Source: Chlamydiales bacterium (GTDB lineage Bacteria > Chlamydiota > Chlamydiia > Chlamydiales > JAJFMA01). From it: DNA of 64,000 nt. Every line of letters begins with the position of its first letter. The first letter of the stretch is position 1. Location of the stretch: the NCBI GenBank assembly GCA_030679955.1, contig JAUXSF010000009.1:186001-250000 (forward strand). Direction: 5' to 3'. The notes under the pieces are model-generated. The model worked only from the letters and a program-made list of their open reading frames with translations, searched no databases and was not told the DNA's origin. Below, piece by piece: positions 26,948 to 35,186 of this stretch. The translations under genes were made by a program, and so were the position numbers.

Positions 26948-27202
26948 ATGAGAAAAAAGCATTCCGACACCCTTGAGGCTATTTTCCACACGCCAGTACT
27001 CTCAAATGTTAAGTGGAGTGATATCGAAGGATTGTTTATTAGTCTTGGTGTCAAGGTAACGGAAGGTAGAGGTTCTCGAGTGAGAGTATTTCTCCATGAT
27101 CGTGTGGCCGTGTTCCATAGACCACACCCTCATAAAGAAACAGACAAAGGAGCCTTAGTTTCCGTACGACGCTTTCTAGAAGAATCAGGAGTAAAACCAT
27201 GA
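26948..27202 (+). CDS. hicA: HicA-family mRNA interferase toxin
   Basis: This 84-residue protein has the HicA double-stranded-RNA-binding-like fold. It shows V-K-W-S-D-I-E-G-L-F-I-S-L-G, G-R-G-S-R-V-R-V-F-L and the catalytic His region F-H-R-P-H-P. HicA cleaves mRNA when released from HicB. Starts at 26942 and 26948 are both possible; the promoter position makes 26948 the likely, nearly leaderless, start. Its stop overlaps the hicB start by 4 bases, toxin first, as in most hicAB pairs. Confidence 0.85.
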   Translation: MRKKHSDTLEAIFHTPVLSNVKWSDIEGLFISLGVKVTEGRGSRVRVFLHDRVAVFHRPHPHKETDKGALVSVRRFLEESGVKP

Positions 27203-27531
27203 AATATCAAGGTTACCACGGACACGTCATCTATGACGAAGAAGCAAAGCTATTCCATGGCGAAATCATCGGACTAAGAGATGTGATTACCTTTCAGGGG
27301 ACCTCTGTTGATGAACTCGAACAAGCATTTAAGGACTCGGTTGATGATTACCTAGACTATTGCAAGGAGCTAGGGAGAGATCCCGAGAAACCATTTTCAG
27401 GTAAACTTGTACTGCGCCTTTCTCCAGAAATTCATGAACGAGCCGCATACGAAGCTAAGTGTAGTGGTCTAAGTTTAAACGCTTGGATTAAACAGTCAAT
27501 TCAGCAAACGATCAATCGAACTCATCTCTAA
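27199..27531 (+). CDS. hicB: HicB-family antitoxin
   Basis: This 110-residue protein has the degenerate RNase-H-like HicB fold (Y-H-G-H-V-I-Y-D-E-E-A-K-L-F-H-G-E-I-I-G-L, F-Q-G-T-S-V-D-E-L-E-Q-A-F). A C-terminal ribbon-helix-helix follows (K-L-V-L-R-L-S-P-E-I-H-E-R-A, L-N-A-W-I). It neutralises HicA and probably represses its own promoter through the palindrome at 26922-26936. It is translationally coupled to hicA by an ATGA overlap. Confidence 0.9.
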   Translation: MKYQGYHGHVIYDEEAKLFHGEIIGLRDVITFQGTSVDELEQAFKDSVDDYLDYCKELGRDPEKPFSGKLVLRLSPEIHERAAYEAKCSGLSLNAWIKQSIQQTINRTHL

Positions 27532-27545
27532 CTATAGATTGCACT

Positions 27546-27629
27546 CTCCCATCCTGTCTATCATGCCGCGCAGCGATCCTGCATATCCTGCTATGTTCTA
27601 ATTTTTAACAATGATAGGCAGGATGGGAG
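27546..27629. repeat. 84-bp palindromic repeat, right flank of hicAB
   Basis: Its own ends are inverted repeats (27546-27564 with 27611-27629, 18 of 19 matching). It is inverted relative to the copy at 26807-26884. A related copy lies at 15061 and a fragment at 14599. Confidence 0.85.
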
Positions 27630-27642
27630 TAAAAAAACTGTT

Positions 27643-28089
27643 TTAGCTATGTAGCATGTATTTTGTTAGGAAGCAGAGTCCTCTGCCAACAAAAATGCCG
27701 GTGAAGAACCCAGAGAGCTGGATAACAGTCATTGATGGATGTGCTGAAGTTAAGAACCATTGTGTCAGAATAAATAGTGTGGTTAACAACAAAGTAACGA
27801 CACTTCCTTCGATAAACAATGAGCGCTTCGTGGTGTCCACTTGAACTCTTAAACGGTTAAGGAATAGCCATCCGACAGTGCAGCCTAATCCTACAGCAAG
27901 AATCCATATGCTTCCTTCCATCAATGTTGGCTCATTTTTGAACAAATCATATGCCGCCCACAGCGTAATGACAGATGGAAAGATCAGTAAATTGATCAAA
28001 AGCACAGAATGCGACCTTAATGCTCTAACCCCAACCGTTAGCAGATAAGCACAAAGTACATACTCCCACCAAGCTACAACACTTGTCAT
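27643..28089 (-). CDS. hypothetical four-helix membrane protein
   Basis: The family is not recognised. This 148-residue protein has about four hydrophobic helices (near 5-25, 30-50, 60-80, 95-112) and a glycine-rich last segment (G-F-F-T-G-I-F-V-G-R-G). The ATG at 28089 is supported by GAGG five bases upstream; an in-frame GTG lies at 28095. The gene diverges from the next one across a gap holding a strong inverted repeat. Its stop lies 13 bases from the right repeat flanking hicAB. Confidence 0.65.
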   Translation of the reverse strand: MTSVVAWWEYVLCAYLLTVGVRALRSHSVLLINLLIFPSVITLWAAYDLFKNEPTLMEGSIWILAVGLGCTVGWLFLNRLRVQVDTTKRSLFIEGSVVTLLLTTLFILTQWFLTSAHPSMTVIQLSGFFTGIFVGRGLCFLTKYMLHS

Positions 28090-28141
28090 AGTCACCTCGC
28101 ATCAACATATTTTTGTAGGTGTGTTTATAGAAAAATCTAGA

Positions 28142-28190
28142 GTTAAAATCAAAAAAACTGTATCGTTCTATCAATTTTTTTGATTTTAAC
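28142..28190. promoter_or_regulatory. 16-bp perfect inverted repeat between divergent genes
   Basis: GTTAAAATCAAAAAAA (28142-28157) pairs perfectly with 28175-28190 around a 17-base loop. It lies between two divergent start codons, so a regulatory site is more likely than a terminator. Confidence 0.55.
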
Positions 28191-28217
28191 TGAAAAAAGA
28201 AGAAGCCAAGTCAAGTA

Positions 28218-29072
28218 ATGAATTACGCTGATTATAACAAGCCTCATCACATACAGCCTCACACAAAACGCGACGATTTAACATCGAAAATTAACTCATC
28301 AACCCTGCCACCCGAGACATTCAACTTTTCTACCGCTCCCTCTGAGTTTAACAATGAAAATTTAGTAGCGATCAATCTGACAGAAAATCCATTACTAGAA
28401 GGATTCAATATTTCGAATCACTTTGATGAACAAGACCCGTCTGTCGAACCGACCTGGAACCTATTCTGCAATGAATATAACCAAACTCAAAATCAGAACG
28501 AGCAGACCGCAATTTTAGGAGACGAGCCATGTGACGTTCTACAGGTCAATAGTTCAGCTATGAAGCTATTGAATGAAAATTATTGCGCGGGCCCTAACCA
28601 ACCATGTATCAAATTAACCATTAAAAAAAAGTCTCTTCAAAAACATGAAGAAACATCGAACAACTTTCCAACCTCAAAATTATCAAAGAATTTCCTTGAG
28701 CAATTCAATGCTAATTCCAAGATTTTCTCAGCAAACACTCACCTTACATCAAGTATTTCCTCGGCTCAAGTTACACCTTCAATTCCATATTTAAAGTCCT
28801 TTTTCGATGACTTTAAATCTGCCCTTAGTGCTCATCCTCAGAACCCTGCAACAGACATACAACAGATACTGGCAGTAAAATGGAAACTTTCAAATAGGTC
28901 AGTCACCAGGGTGATTTCAGATTTTCTTAAAGAATCGACGTCAGATATGGAGTGGATAGAACCACTGGTAAATTATGCAACTCGTTTAAACGCACGCAAT
29001 TATTACTATTACAAAAAAAATTACCCACACCTAAGTCTACCATCCAAAAAGAAACTCAGCAAAAATGAATAG
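28218..29072 (+). CDS. hypothetical protein, Asn/Ser-rich
   Basis: This 284-residue protein is not recognised. The first ~190 residues are low-complexity, rich in Asn, Ser, Gln and Thr. The C-terminal ~90 residues look folded and helical (Q-Q-I-L-A-V-K-W-K-L-S-N-R-S-V-T-R-V-I-S-D-F-L), with a very basic tail (Y-Y-Y-Y-K-K-N-Y and K-K-K-L-S-K). The S-N-R-S-V-T-R segment could be a DNA-binding helix, but this is weak. No signal peptide is visible, and the ribosome site is weak. A disordered N-terminus plus basic C-terminus would suit a secreted effector or a nucleic-acid-binding protein. Confidence 0.6.
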   Translation: MNYADYNKPHHIQPHTKRDDLTSKINSSTLPPETFNFSTAPSEFNNENLVAINLTENPLLEGFNISNHFDEQDPSVEPTWNLFCNEYNQTQNQNEQTAILGDEPCDVLQVNSSAMKLLNENYCAGPNQPCIKLTIKKKSLQKHEETSNNFPTSKLSKNFLEQFNANSKIFSANTHLTSSISSAQVTPSIPYLKSFFDDFKSALSAHPQNPATDIQQILAVKWKLSNRSVTRVISDFLKESTSDMEWIEPLVNYATRLNARNYYYYKKNYPHLSLPSKKKLSKNE

Positions 29073-29081
29073 GTAAAGGGA

Positions 29082-29098
29082 CTAAGTGGACGAGGAAT
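29082..29098. repeat. short copy of the GGACTAAGTGGACG repeat
   Basis: It shares GGACTAAGTGGACGA with the longer array at 42956-42991. The convergent gap 29073-29180 otherwise shows nothing. Confidence 0.45.
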
Positions 29099-29180
29099 AG
29101 ACCAGCACTGGGAATTAACCATCATTCTGGACAATTTTTTATTAACCAAGCCCTCTCCAATCACGCTGAGTGTATTGAAT

Positions 29181-30617
29181 TCAATTAGCGTACAAGACAG
29201 TTAACAAGGGTGCTGGGAAGAGAGAGAAGAAGACGATAGCACACACCGCAACTACTGCTACTACTGTAGCCGGCAAGGAGTGTTTTTGAACCGACTCTTC
29301 TGACGAAACATCTGTCAACATAGCGGCAATGATGCGAAGGTAGTAGTATGCTGACAGTATCGTCGTCAGTAACGCAATGATTACCAAGGCATAAAATCCT
29401 TCAGCAAAAGCTACCTTGAAGACATAAAACTTAGCAAAAAAGCCCGCTGTTGGCGGAATCCCAGCAAGTGTCAATAAGCTCAGCGTAAATACCGATGCGA
29501 TAAACGGCGCGCGTTTAAATAGACCATGGAGGTCTTTTAATAGCACTCCTTCAGTGCGGAAATCTAGATATGCCAAAGTGGCAAAGCACCCGAAAGTTGC
29601 AGCCGAATAGACAATGAGGTAAAAAATCAGGGAGGTCAAAGCCTCTGGGCCACCCACAGCGATGGGTATAAGCAGAAATCCCGCGTGGGAAATACCTGAA
29701 TAAGCGAAGAACCTTCTGAGCTGTACCTGCCTCATGGCCAAAAATGCCGAATAGATCAGCGTTGGGTAGACCAGGAATGCGACAACATCGCTCCAAACGC
29801 TATCGAAACCAGGTAGTGCATCTAGAAACACTCTAGCAAAGGCGGCGAAAGCTCCAGCCTTGGTACCAACAGACATAAAAGCTGTCACGGGCGTTGGCGC
29901 TCCTTCGTAAACATCTGGCGCCCATACATGGAAAGGCACTATAGCCGCCTTAAATGCTATACCAATAGTTACTAGCGCCACCCCACCTAAGAATAGGAAG
30001 CGGTCGGAGTTATTCGTTAGGTCGCGGAAGCCCGTCAATAGCTCGGAAAGGCGTGTGGTTCCCAAAGCGCCGTAAATCAACGCAATTCCATACAGCAGTA
30101 TAGCCGCGGCTATGGATCCTATAAGGAAGTACTTTACAGCGGCTTCATGGGAGATATTCCACTTCTTCATGTAACCTACAGAAACATAAAGAGAAATAGA
30201 CAGAGTCTCCAGCCCCAAGAACAACGTTAAAAAGTCAGCTGAAGAACCAATGAGTATCAATCCAAATATGGCTGAAAGCAGAAGAAAGTAGTACTCACCT
30301 TGGCTTGCGGCAAAACGCTGAAAAAAACTTGCCGACAAAAAAACAGTACATAATCCAATGCTAAGAAACAATACTGAAAAGATATGCGACTGCGTGTCGA
30401 AAATAAGCCATGAGGTGAGACGTGGATGTGTGCTCACAGGAGCATAGTAGCTTGCGTATATCGCTATGATGATCGTTCCCGCCGTCAACCAACTTGAAAG
30501 CCATTCAGCTGAATCCGACGCAAATGCCTCTAGTAACACCACAAGCAGCGCACCAATCAAAACAATGAGTAACGGACTTAAGGCAGCCCAATCGACTGCG
30601 GTGAGAACGGTATTCAT
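29181..30617 (-). CDS. nuoN: NADH-quinone oxidoreductase subunit N
   Basis: This 478-residue antiporter-like subunit of complex I has ~14 helices. L-E-T-L-S-I-S-L-Y-V carries the conserved Glu of the proton channel, and A-A-I-V-P-F-H-V-W-A-P-D-V-Y-E-G-A-P is diagnostic. It forms one of three proton-pumping modules in the inner membrane. It is the last gene of the minus-strand nuo operon. Its start overlaps the nuoM end by 4 bases. Confidence 0.95.
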   Translation of the reverse strand: MNTVLTAVDWAALSPLLIVLIGALLVVLLEAFASDSAEWLSSWLTAGTIIIAIYASYYAPVSTHPRLTSWLIFDTQSHIFSVLFLSIGLCTVFLSASFFQRFAASQGEYYFLLLSAIFGLILIGSSADFLTLFLGLETLSISLYVSVGYMKKWNISHEAAVKYFLIGSIAAAILLYGIALIYGALGTTRLSELLTGFRDLTNNSDRFLFLGGVALVTIGIAFKAAIVPFHVWAPDVYEGAPTPVTAFMSVGTKAGAFAAFARVFLDALPGFDSVWSDVVAFLVYPTLIYSAFLAMRQVQLRRFFAYSGISHAGFLLIPIAVGGPEALTSLIFYLIVYSAATFGCFATLAYLDFRTEGVLLKDLHGLFKRAPFIASVFTLSLLTLAGIPPTAGFFAKFYVFKVAFAEGFYALVIIALLTTILSAYYYLRIIAAMLTDVSSEESVQKHSLPATVVAVVAVCAIVFFSLFPAPLLTVLYAN

Positions 30618-32044
30618 GGAGCACTCTCCGTCACAGCTAGCGTCTGCGTAATTTCAGGGTTAATTTGTTGTAATACGGGTCCTGGATAAATACCAATCCA
30701 CAGGATCAACGCAACGAGTGGCACTGCGATGGCAAACTCTCGCGGCGTTAAATCTACCCAAGCAGGCTGGTAAAAACCTGGTTCTTGAAAATAGACCTTT
30801 TGCATCCATCGTAGCATGTAGACCACCGACAGGATGACGCTGAGGGCCAAGAATGCAGCCACCCAAGGGTGCACGCCAAATAGACCGAACAGGATTAGCA
30901 GCTCACCTACAAAGCTGTTAGTTCCAGGCAGGGCCACAGATGATAGAACAAAAATTAATGTCAGCCAGCAAAGATGTGGTACAAACTTGGCCATACCCCC
31001 AACTTCGCCAATAGCTGTGGAGCCGAGGCGCTTCTGCAACCATCCGGATGCTAAAAATAGCGCTGTAATAGTGACGCCGTGGTTTAACGCTTGTAGGACT
31101 GCTCCAGTTTGCGCTGTTTCGCTCCAAACAAACAAGCCCACCAAGATGAAATTGACGTGCGAGAAGCTGGAGTAAGCAATTAGACGTTTGTAATCCATTT
31201 GACGCCATGCGGCTAGCGCACCGTAAAAGACTCCTGTAACCGCCAAACCGATTAATACTAGCGACCATTCCTGCATCAGGTTTGGAAACAGACCTACGCC
31301 AATACGAACGACGCCATAGATACCAGCTTTAGATAGCAGAGCTGACAGCAAAATGGTTCCGGCAGTGGGAGCGTAATAATAGGTGTCAGGCAGCCATCCG
31401 TGGAAGGGAAACAGAGGCGTTTTTACGGCGAAAGCCAACAGAAAAACAGCAAAAATCCATGGGGCATACTTGGCTGAAGAGGCAAAGTGAGCCAAGACAT
31501 CGAGGTCAAATGTCCCTTCGGACACAAAGTAAAGAGCCAACACGGCTGCTACCATCAATGCAGAGCCTGCGATCATGTAGATCAGGAATTTGTAGGCAGC
31601 CTGCTGACGATCGGCACCGCCCCAAACGTTGATGATAAAATAGAGCGGCAGCAGCATGGCCTCCCAAAAAATGGTAAATAAGGCAAGGTCGCGAGCCGTG
31701 AAGAATCCAATAAGCAAGCCTTGCAATAGAAGCACAAGAGCGAAGAAGCCTTTAGAGCTTTGATCTATAGCCATTATGCTGATAGGGATTATCACTGCGG
31801 TCAGGTAGAGGAAGACCAGACTCAGGTTGTCGACGAAAAGGAAGAACTCAATGGAGAGCGGCGGCAGCCAAGGCAAATTGACCGTGCTTCCTAGCCAGTG
31901 CTGCTGATTGCATACCAGAATAACCAAAGGTATTAAGCTTAACAGCACCGAAATGCGTTGCAGCAATGCACCTTTGAAAGGCAAGGCCAACACGATTAGT
32001 GATGCTATTAACGGTGTGACAAACAACCAAAGCAAGTCATTCAT
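30614..32044 (-). CDS. nuoM: NADH-quinone oxidoreductase subunit M
   Basis: This ~476-residue antiporter-like subunit has the family motifs F-W-E-A-M-L-L-P-L-Y with the key Glu and K-T-P-L-F-P-F-H-G-W-L-P-D, followed by a proton-channel region. The ATG at 32044 is chosen because it opens the first helix (M-N-D-L-L-W-L-F) with GAGG ten bases upstream, 8 bases after the nuoL stop. The frame extends to 32101 inside nuoL. Confidence 0.95.
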   Translation of the reverse strand: MNDLLWLFVTPLIASLIVLALPFKGALLQRISVLLSLIPLVILVCNQQHWLGSTVNLPWLPPLSIEFFLFVDNLSLVFLYLTAVIIPISIMAIDQSSKGFFALVLLLQGLLIGFFTARDLALFTIFWEAMLLPLYFIINVWGGADRQQAAYKFLIYMIAGSALMVAAVLALYFVSEGTFDLDVLAHFASSAKYAPWIFAVFLLAFAVKTPLFPFHGWLPDTYYYAPTAGTILLSALLSKAGIYGVVRIGVGLFPNLMQEWSLVLIGLAVTGVFYGALAAWRQMDYKRLIAYSSFSHVNFILVGLFVWSETAQTGAVLQALNHGVTITALFLASGWLQKRLGSTAIGEVGGMAKFVPHLCWLTLIFVLSSVALPGTNSFVGELLILFGLFGVHPWVAAFLALSVILSVVYMLRWMQKVYFQEPGFYQPAWVDLTPREFAIAVPLVALILWIGIYPGPVLQQINPEITQTLAVTESAP

Positions 32045-32052
32045 GAAGTTCC

Positions 32053-33888
32053 TCAGGACACAAAGTAAAAGAGTAAATAAGCTGTTCCCATCACTATCCA
32101 AGCCACATAGGAGCGTATTTGACCGCTCTGCAGCTGTTGCAGGTTCTGCGAAAGATCTTGAGCACTCTCGGCAGCCACCGTTATCGAACCATCAAACACT
32201 TTAGGTTCAAAAAAGCGTGTGATGACATTGCCAAGGGCTCTCAGCGGCACTGCGATTCCGTTCCAGTAAAGATCATCGATGAAAAATGCACGCTTTAGAA
32301 CTGGTAGCGGAGGCGACAAGCGCTCAACCTTACGAGTATAAACAATAGCTCCAATCACAACACCGGCTATGGCTCCCACTAGGGCCAGCACCATTGGGAT
32401 CGATAATTCGAAGCCATGTTCTTGAACAGCGAGGGTAACACCCGATTCTGCCAAGAACTCTTTGAGAGCAAAGCCCAAAAGACCACCACCAATAGATAAA
32501 ATGGCTAGCAAAGTAACTGGGGTTAGCATAATCGCTGGTGCTTCGTGAGCAGCCTTAAAGACATGTGGCTGTAGCCGTGGCTCGCCTGTAAATGTTAAAC
32601 AATAGGCTCGAACGAGGTAAAAGCCAGTGATAATGGCGGTGACCAAACCTATGAAAAAGAGCACATAGTGCTTCGTAGCATAGCTTTGCTCGAGGATGAG
32701 GTCCTTACTAAAGAAAGCAGCTAGCGGAGGTATCCCTGACAACGCCAACACGCCGATCAAGAAGAGCCAGTGCGTTTTGGTAAATACTTTTGAGAGCCCA
32801 CCCATATGGTCCATATTTGTGGCGCCATTTAGGCCATGCACCACACTGCCAGCGGAAAGGAACAGTAAAGCCTTCACAAACGCATGCATAGTCAAGTGGA
32901 ACATTGCCGCATAATAGGCGCCGATGCCGCAAGCCAAAAACATATAGCCCAGCTGGCTGACGGTAGAGTATGCCAACACGCGCTTAAGGTCGGTCTGGCC
33001 AATGGCGCAAAGAGCTGCGAATAATGCTGTAGCTGTGCCAATGGTTCCTACCACCATTAGTGTGTCGGGAGCTAGTTCATAGATCGGATGAAGTCTAACG
33101 ACCAAATATACTCCTGCAGTCACCATAGTAGCAGCGTGAATTAGAGCAGAAACAGGCGTTGGGCCTTCCATAGCATCTGCCAACCATGTGTGGAGCGGTA
33201 TCTGCGCCGATTTGCCAGTCGCGCCGACAAAGAACAGCAGTGTCAGTAGTGTGATGATTGGTGCGCCGATGGCATATTGCTGCCCGGCCTGTAAATTGAT
33301 CGTGGCAATATCGCTGGTGCCGAATAGTGTAAAAGTAAGCAGAAGGCCTAACAAGAAACCAAAGTCACCTACGCGGTTAATTACGAAAGCCTTGGTAGCA
33401 GCATGAGCAGCTGAAGTGCGGGTGTAGTAGTAACCGATGAGCAGGTAGGAAGCTAGACCCACCCCTTCCCAGCCAACAAAGAGAAGCAACAAGTTAGCAG
33501 CCAACACAAGCAACAACATGGCAAATACAAAGAAGTTTAGGCATGCAAAGAAGCGTGCAAAATCTTCCTCATGTTCCATATAGCCCACCGAATAGACATG
33601 AATCAAAAAGCCCACACCTGTGATTATCAAAGTCATTAGCAATGACAGAGAATCCAGATGCAGCGCAAATTCAGCATCGATGAACTTAACGGGTATCCAG
33701 TGGAACAGAGTAACGTGCTGAGGCCCATCATAGCTGATCAGCAAATGCACAAAAATCAGAAAAGATATCAACAGGGTTCCACAAGCAATGACAGCAACTG
33801 CGCGTCGTCCAATCCAGCTGGAGGTAGCACTTATAACCAGAAAGCCAAAAAGTGGTAGGAACAACGCAAGTACTAGGGCATTAACCAT
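32053..33888 (-). CDS. nuoL: NADH-quinone oxidoreductase subunit L
   Basis: This 611-residue protein is the largest antiporter-like subunit. F-V-G-W-E-G-V-G-L-A-S-Y-L-L-I-G-Y-Y-Y carries the channel Glu. K-S-A-Q-I-P-L-H-T-W-L-A-D-A-M-E-G-P is the family signature. The long C-terminal stretch should contain the lateral helix that lies along nuoM and nuoN. It starts one base after the nuoK stop. Confidence 0.96.
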   Translation of the reverse strand: MVNALVLALFLPLFGFLVISATSSWIGRRAVAVIACGTLLISFLIFVHLLISYDGPQHVTLFHWIPVKFIDAEFALHLDSLSLLMTLIITGVGFLIHVYSVGYMEHEEDFARFFACLNFFVFAMLLLVLAANLLLLFVGWEGVGLASYLLIGYYYTRTSAAHAATKAFVINRVGDFGFLLGLLLTFTLFGTSDIATINLQAGQQYAIGAPIITLLTLLFFVGATGKSAQIPLHTWLADAMEGPTPVSALIHAATMVTAGVYLVVRLHPIYELAPDTLMVVGTIGTATALFAALCAIGQTDLKRVLAYSTVSQLGYMFLACGIGAYYAAMFHLTMHAFVKALLFLSAGSVVHGLNGATNMDHMGGLSKVFTKTHWLFLIGVLALSGIPPLAAFFSKDLILEQSYATKHYVLFFIGLVTAIITGFYLVRAYCLTFTGEPRLQPHVFKAAHEAPAIMLTPVTLLAILSIGGGLLGFALKEFLAESGVTLAVQEHGFELSIPMVLALVGAIAGVVIGAIVYTRKVERLSPPLPVLKRAFFIDDLYWNGIAVPLRALGNVITRFFEPKVFDGSITVAAESAQDLSQNLQQLQSGQIRSYVAWIVMGTAYLLFYFVS

Positions 33889-33889
33889 C

Positions 33890-34192
33890 TTATCCTCTCA
33901 ACGCATTAAACTGGTCGACATCCACAACCTCTTTCGATCGGAATACATTGATAATGATCGCTATGCCAACAGCCGCTTCCGCCGCTGCGACAACGAGTAC
34001 AAAGAATACCCATGCTAAACCAATCGGGTTACCCCAAAAACGCGAAAAGCTTACAAATAGCAAGTTTGAGGCATTTAACATTAGCTCGATCGACAGAAAA
34101 AATATAAGTGCATTACGTTTGAAAAGGACACCTAAAATGCCTATAAAGAACATCGACATGCTGATTATGATCAGAGGTTGAATATCATCCAT
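33890..34192 (-). CDS. nuoK: NADH-quinone oxidoreductase subunit K
   Basis: This 100-residue, three-helix subunit has F-F-I-G-I-L-G-V-L-F-K-R-N, S-I-E-L-M-L-N-A-S-N-L and V-A-A-A-E-A-A-V-G-I-A-I. The two conserved membrane glutamates couple proton movement to quinone reduction. It shares one base with the end of nuoJ. Confidence 0.95.
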   Translation of the reverse strand: MDDIQPLIIISMSMFFIGILGVLFKRNALIFFLSIELMLNASNLLFVSFSRFWGNPIGLAWVFFVLVVAAAEAAVGIAIIINVFRSKEVVDVDQFNALRG

Positions 34193-34704
34193 TAATCGGG
34201 CTCCTTTTTTGCAATATACACCGAGCCAATAATAGCAATTAAGAACAGCAGCACGACCGCCTCAAAAGGGAAGAAGAAGTCGACGTATAGCGTCTCCCCT
34301 AAACTCTGCACAGTACCAAAGCCTTCGGGCTTTTCAGCCTTAAAGGGGACCAGATCATAAAGGCGAGCCGCAAGAGCCATCAACGAAAAGAAAAAGGCGA
34401 CTGCAGCAATGACAACCAATGATCGCCGGCTAAGAGACGGAAAGTTGTTGAGCTGTTCATGCGCATCCTGGAAGAGCACGATGACAAACATAAAGATAAC
34501 AAGGATAGCTCCGGCATAAACGAGCACCTGCATGGTAGCGATAAACGTTGCGGAGAGCCACAAATACAACGTTGCTAGCAACATTAGCGATACTAAAAAG
34601 AATAGGCTTGAATGCACGGGCTTACGGACGAGGATGACACCCAACGAAGAGCAAATCAGAAGAAAGCCAACAATGATGACGTGAAGGTTCGTATACTCTG
34701 GCAA
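34192..34704 (-). CDS. nuoJ: NADH-quinone oxidoreductase subunit J
   Basis: This 170-residue protein has five hydrophobic helices. The family stretches K-P-V-H-S-S-L-F-F-L and Q-V-L-V-Y-A-G-A-I-L-V-I-F-M-F-V-I are present, the latter forming the pi-bulge helix of complex I. It follows nuoI after two bases and precedes nuoK directly. Confidence 0.94.
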   Translation of the reverse strand: MPEYTNLHVIIVGFLLICSSLGVILVRKPVHSSLFFLVSLMLLATLYLWLSATFIATMQVLVYAGAILVIFMFVIVLFQDAHEQLNNFPSLSRRSLVVIAAVAFFFSLMALAARLYDLVPFKAEKPEGFGTVQSLGETLYVDFFFPFEAVVLLFLIAIIGSVYIAKKEPD

Positions 34705-34706
34705 GA

Positions 34707-35186
34707 CTATATCTCCCTCTTTGGATCGCGCCCGGAATCGCCTGGTTTTTCCTCAGTCAACATATCTTTGGTATAAATCAGTGATTCGCGGTTGTAACCT
34801 GAAAGCTCATATTCATTACCCAAAATGATGGCACCCGTTGGGCATGCTTCCTCACAATACCCACAGAAAATGCAGCGCAACATATTGATCTGAAAATCTG
34901 AGGCATAGCGCTCGCCATGGGAATGTTCCTCACCTGGCAGATTTTCAGCAGGCTTAACATAAATAGCCTGTGAAGGGCACACAATAGCGCACAGCTCACA
35001 TCCTACGCAGCGCTCTTTGCCATCTTCCCACTTTGTCAGATAGTGTCTTCCACGCGATCGAACGGGCAGCTTTCGTTTCTTCTCGGGATATTGAATCGTA
35101 ACGGGGCGCCTAAAAGCGTGCTTAAGCACGATAATAAGACCCCACATCATGGAACGAACTTGTGCAAAGACAGACTTTTTCTTCAT
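34707..35186 (-). CDS. nuoI: NADH-quinone oxidoreductase subunit I (2 x 4Fe-4S)
   Basis: This ~159-residue ferredoxin-like subunit has two 4Fe-4S motifs: C-V-G-C-E-L-C-A-I-V-C-P and C-I-F-C-G-Y-C-E-E-A-C-P. They hold clusters N6a and N6b on the way to N2. The ATG at 35186 overlaps the nuoH stop by 4 bases (ATGA) and is preferred; the frame extends five codons upstream. Confidence 0.96.
   Translation of the reverse strand: MKKKSVFAQVRSMMWGLIIVLKHAFRRPVTIQYPEKKRKLPVRSRGRHYLTKWEDGKERCVGCELCAIVCPSQAIYVKPAENLPGEEHSHGERYASDFQINMLRCIFCGYCEEACPTGAIILGNEYELSGYNRESLIYTKDMLTEEKPGDSGRDPKREI

Noticed and set aside
29165-29185. TTGAATTCAA palindrome at the nuoN end
   Set aside because: Short, AT-rich and likely chance; no T-run.
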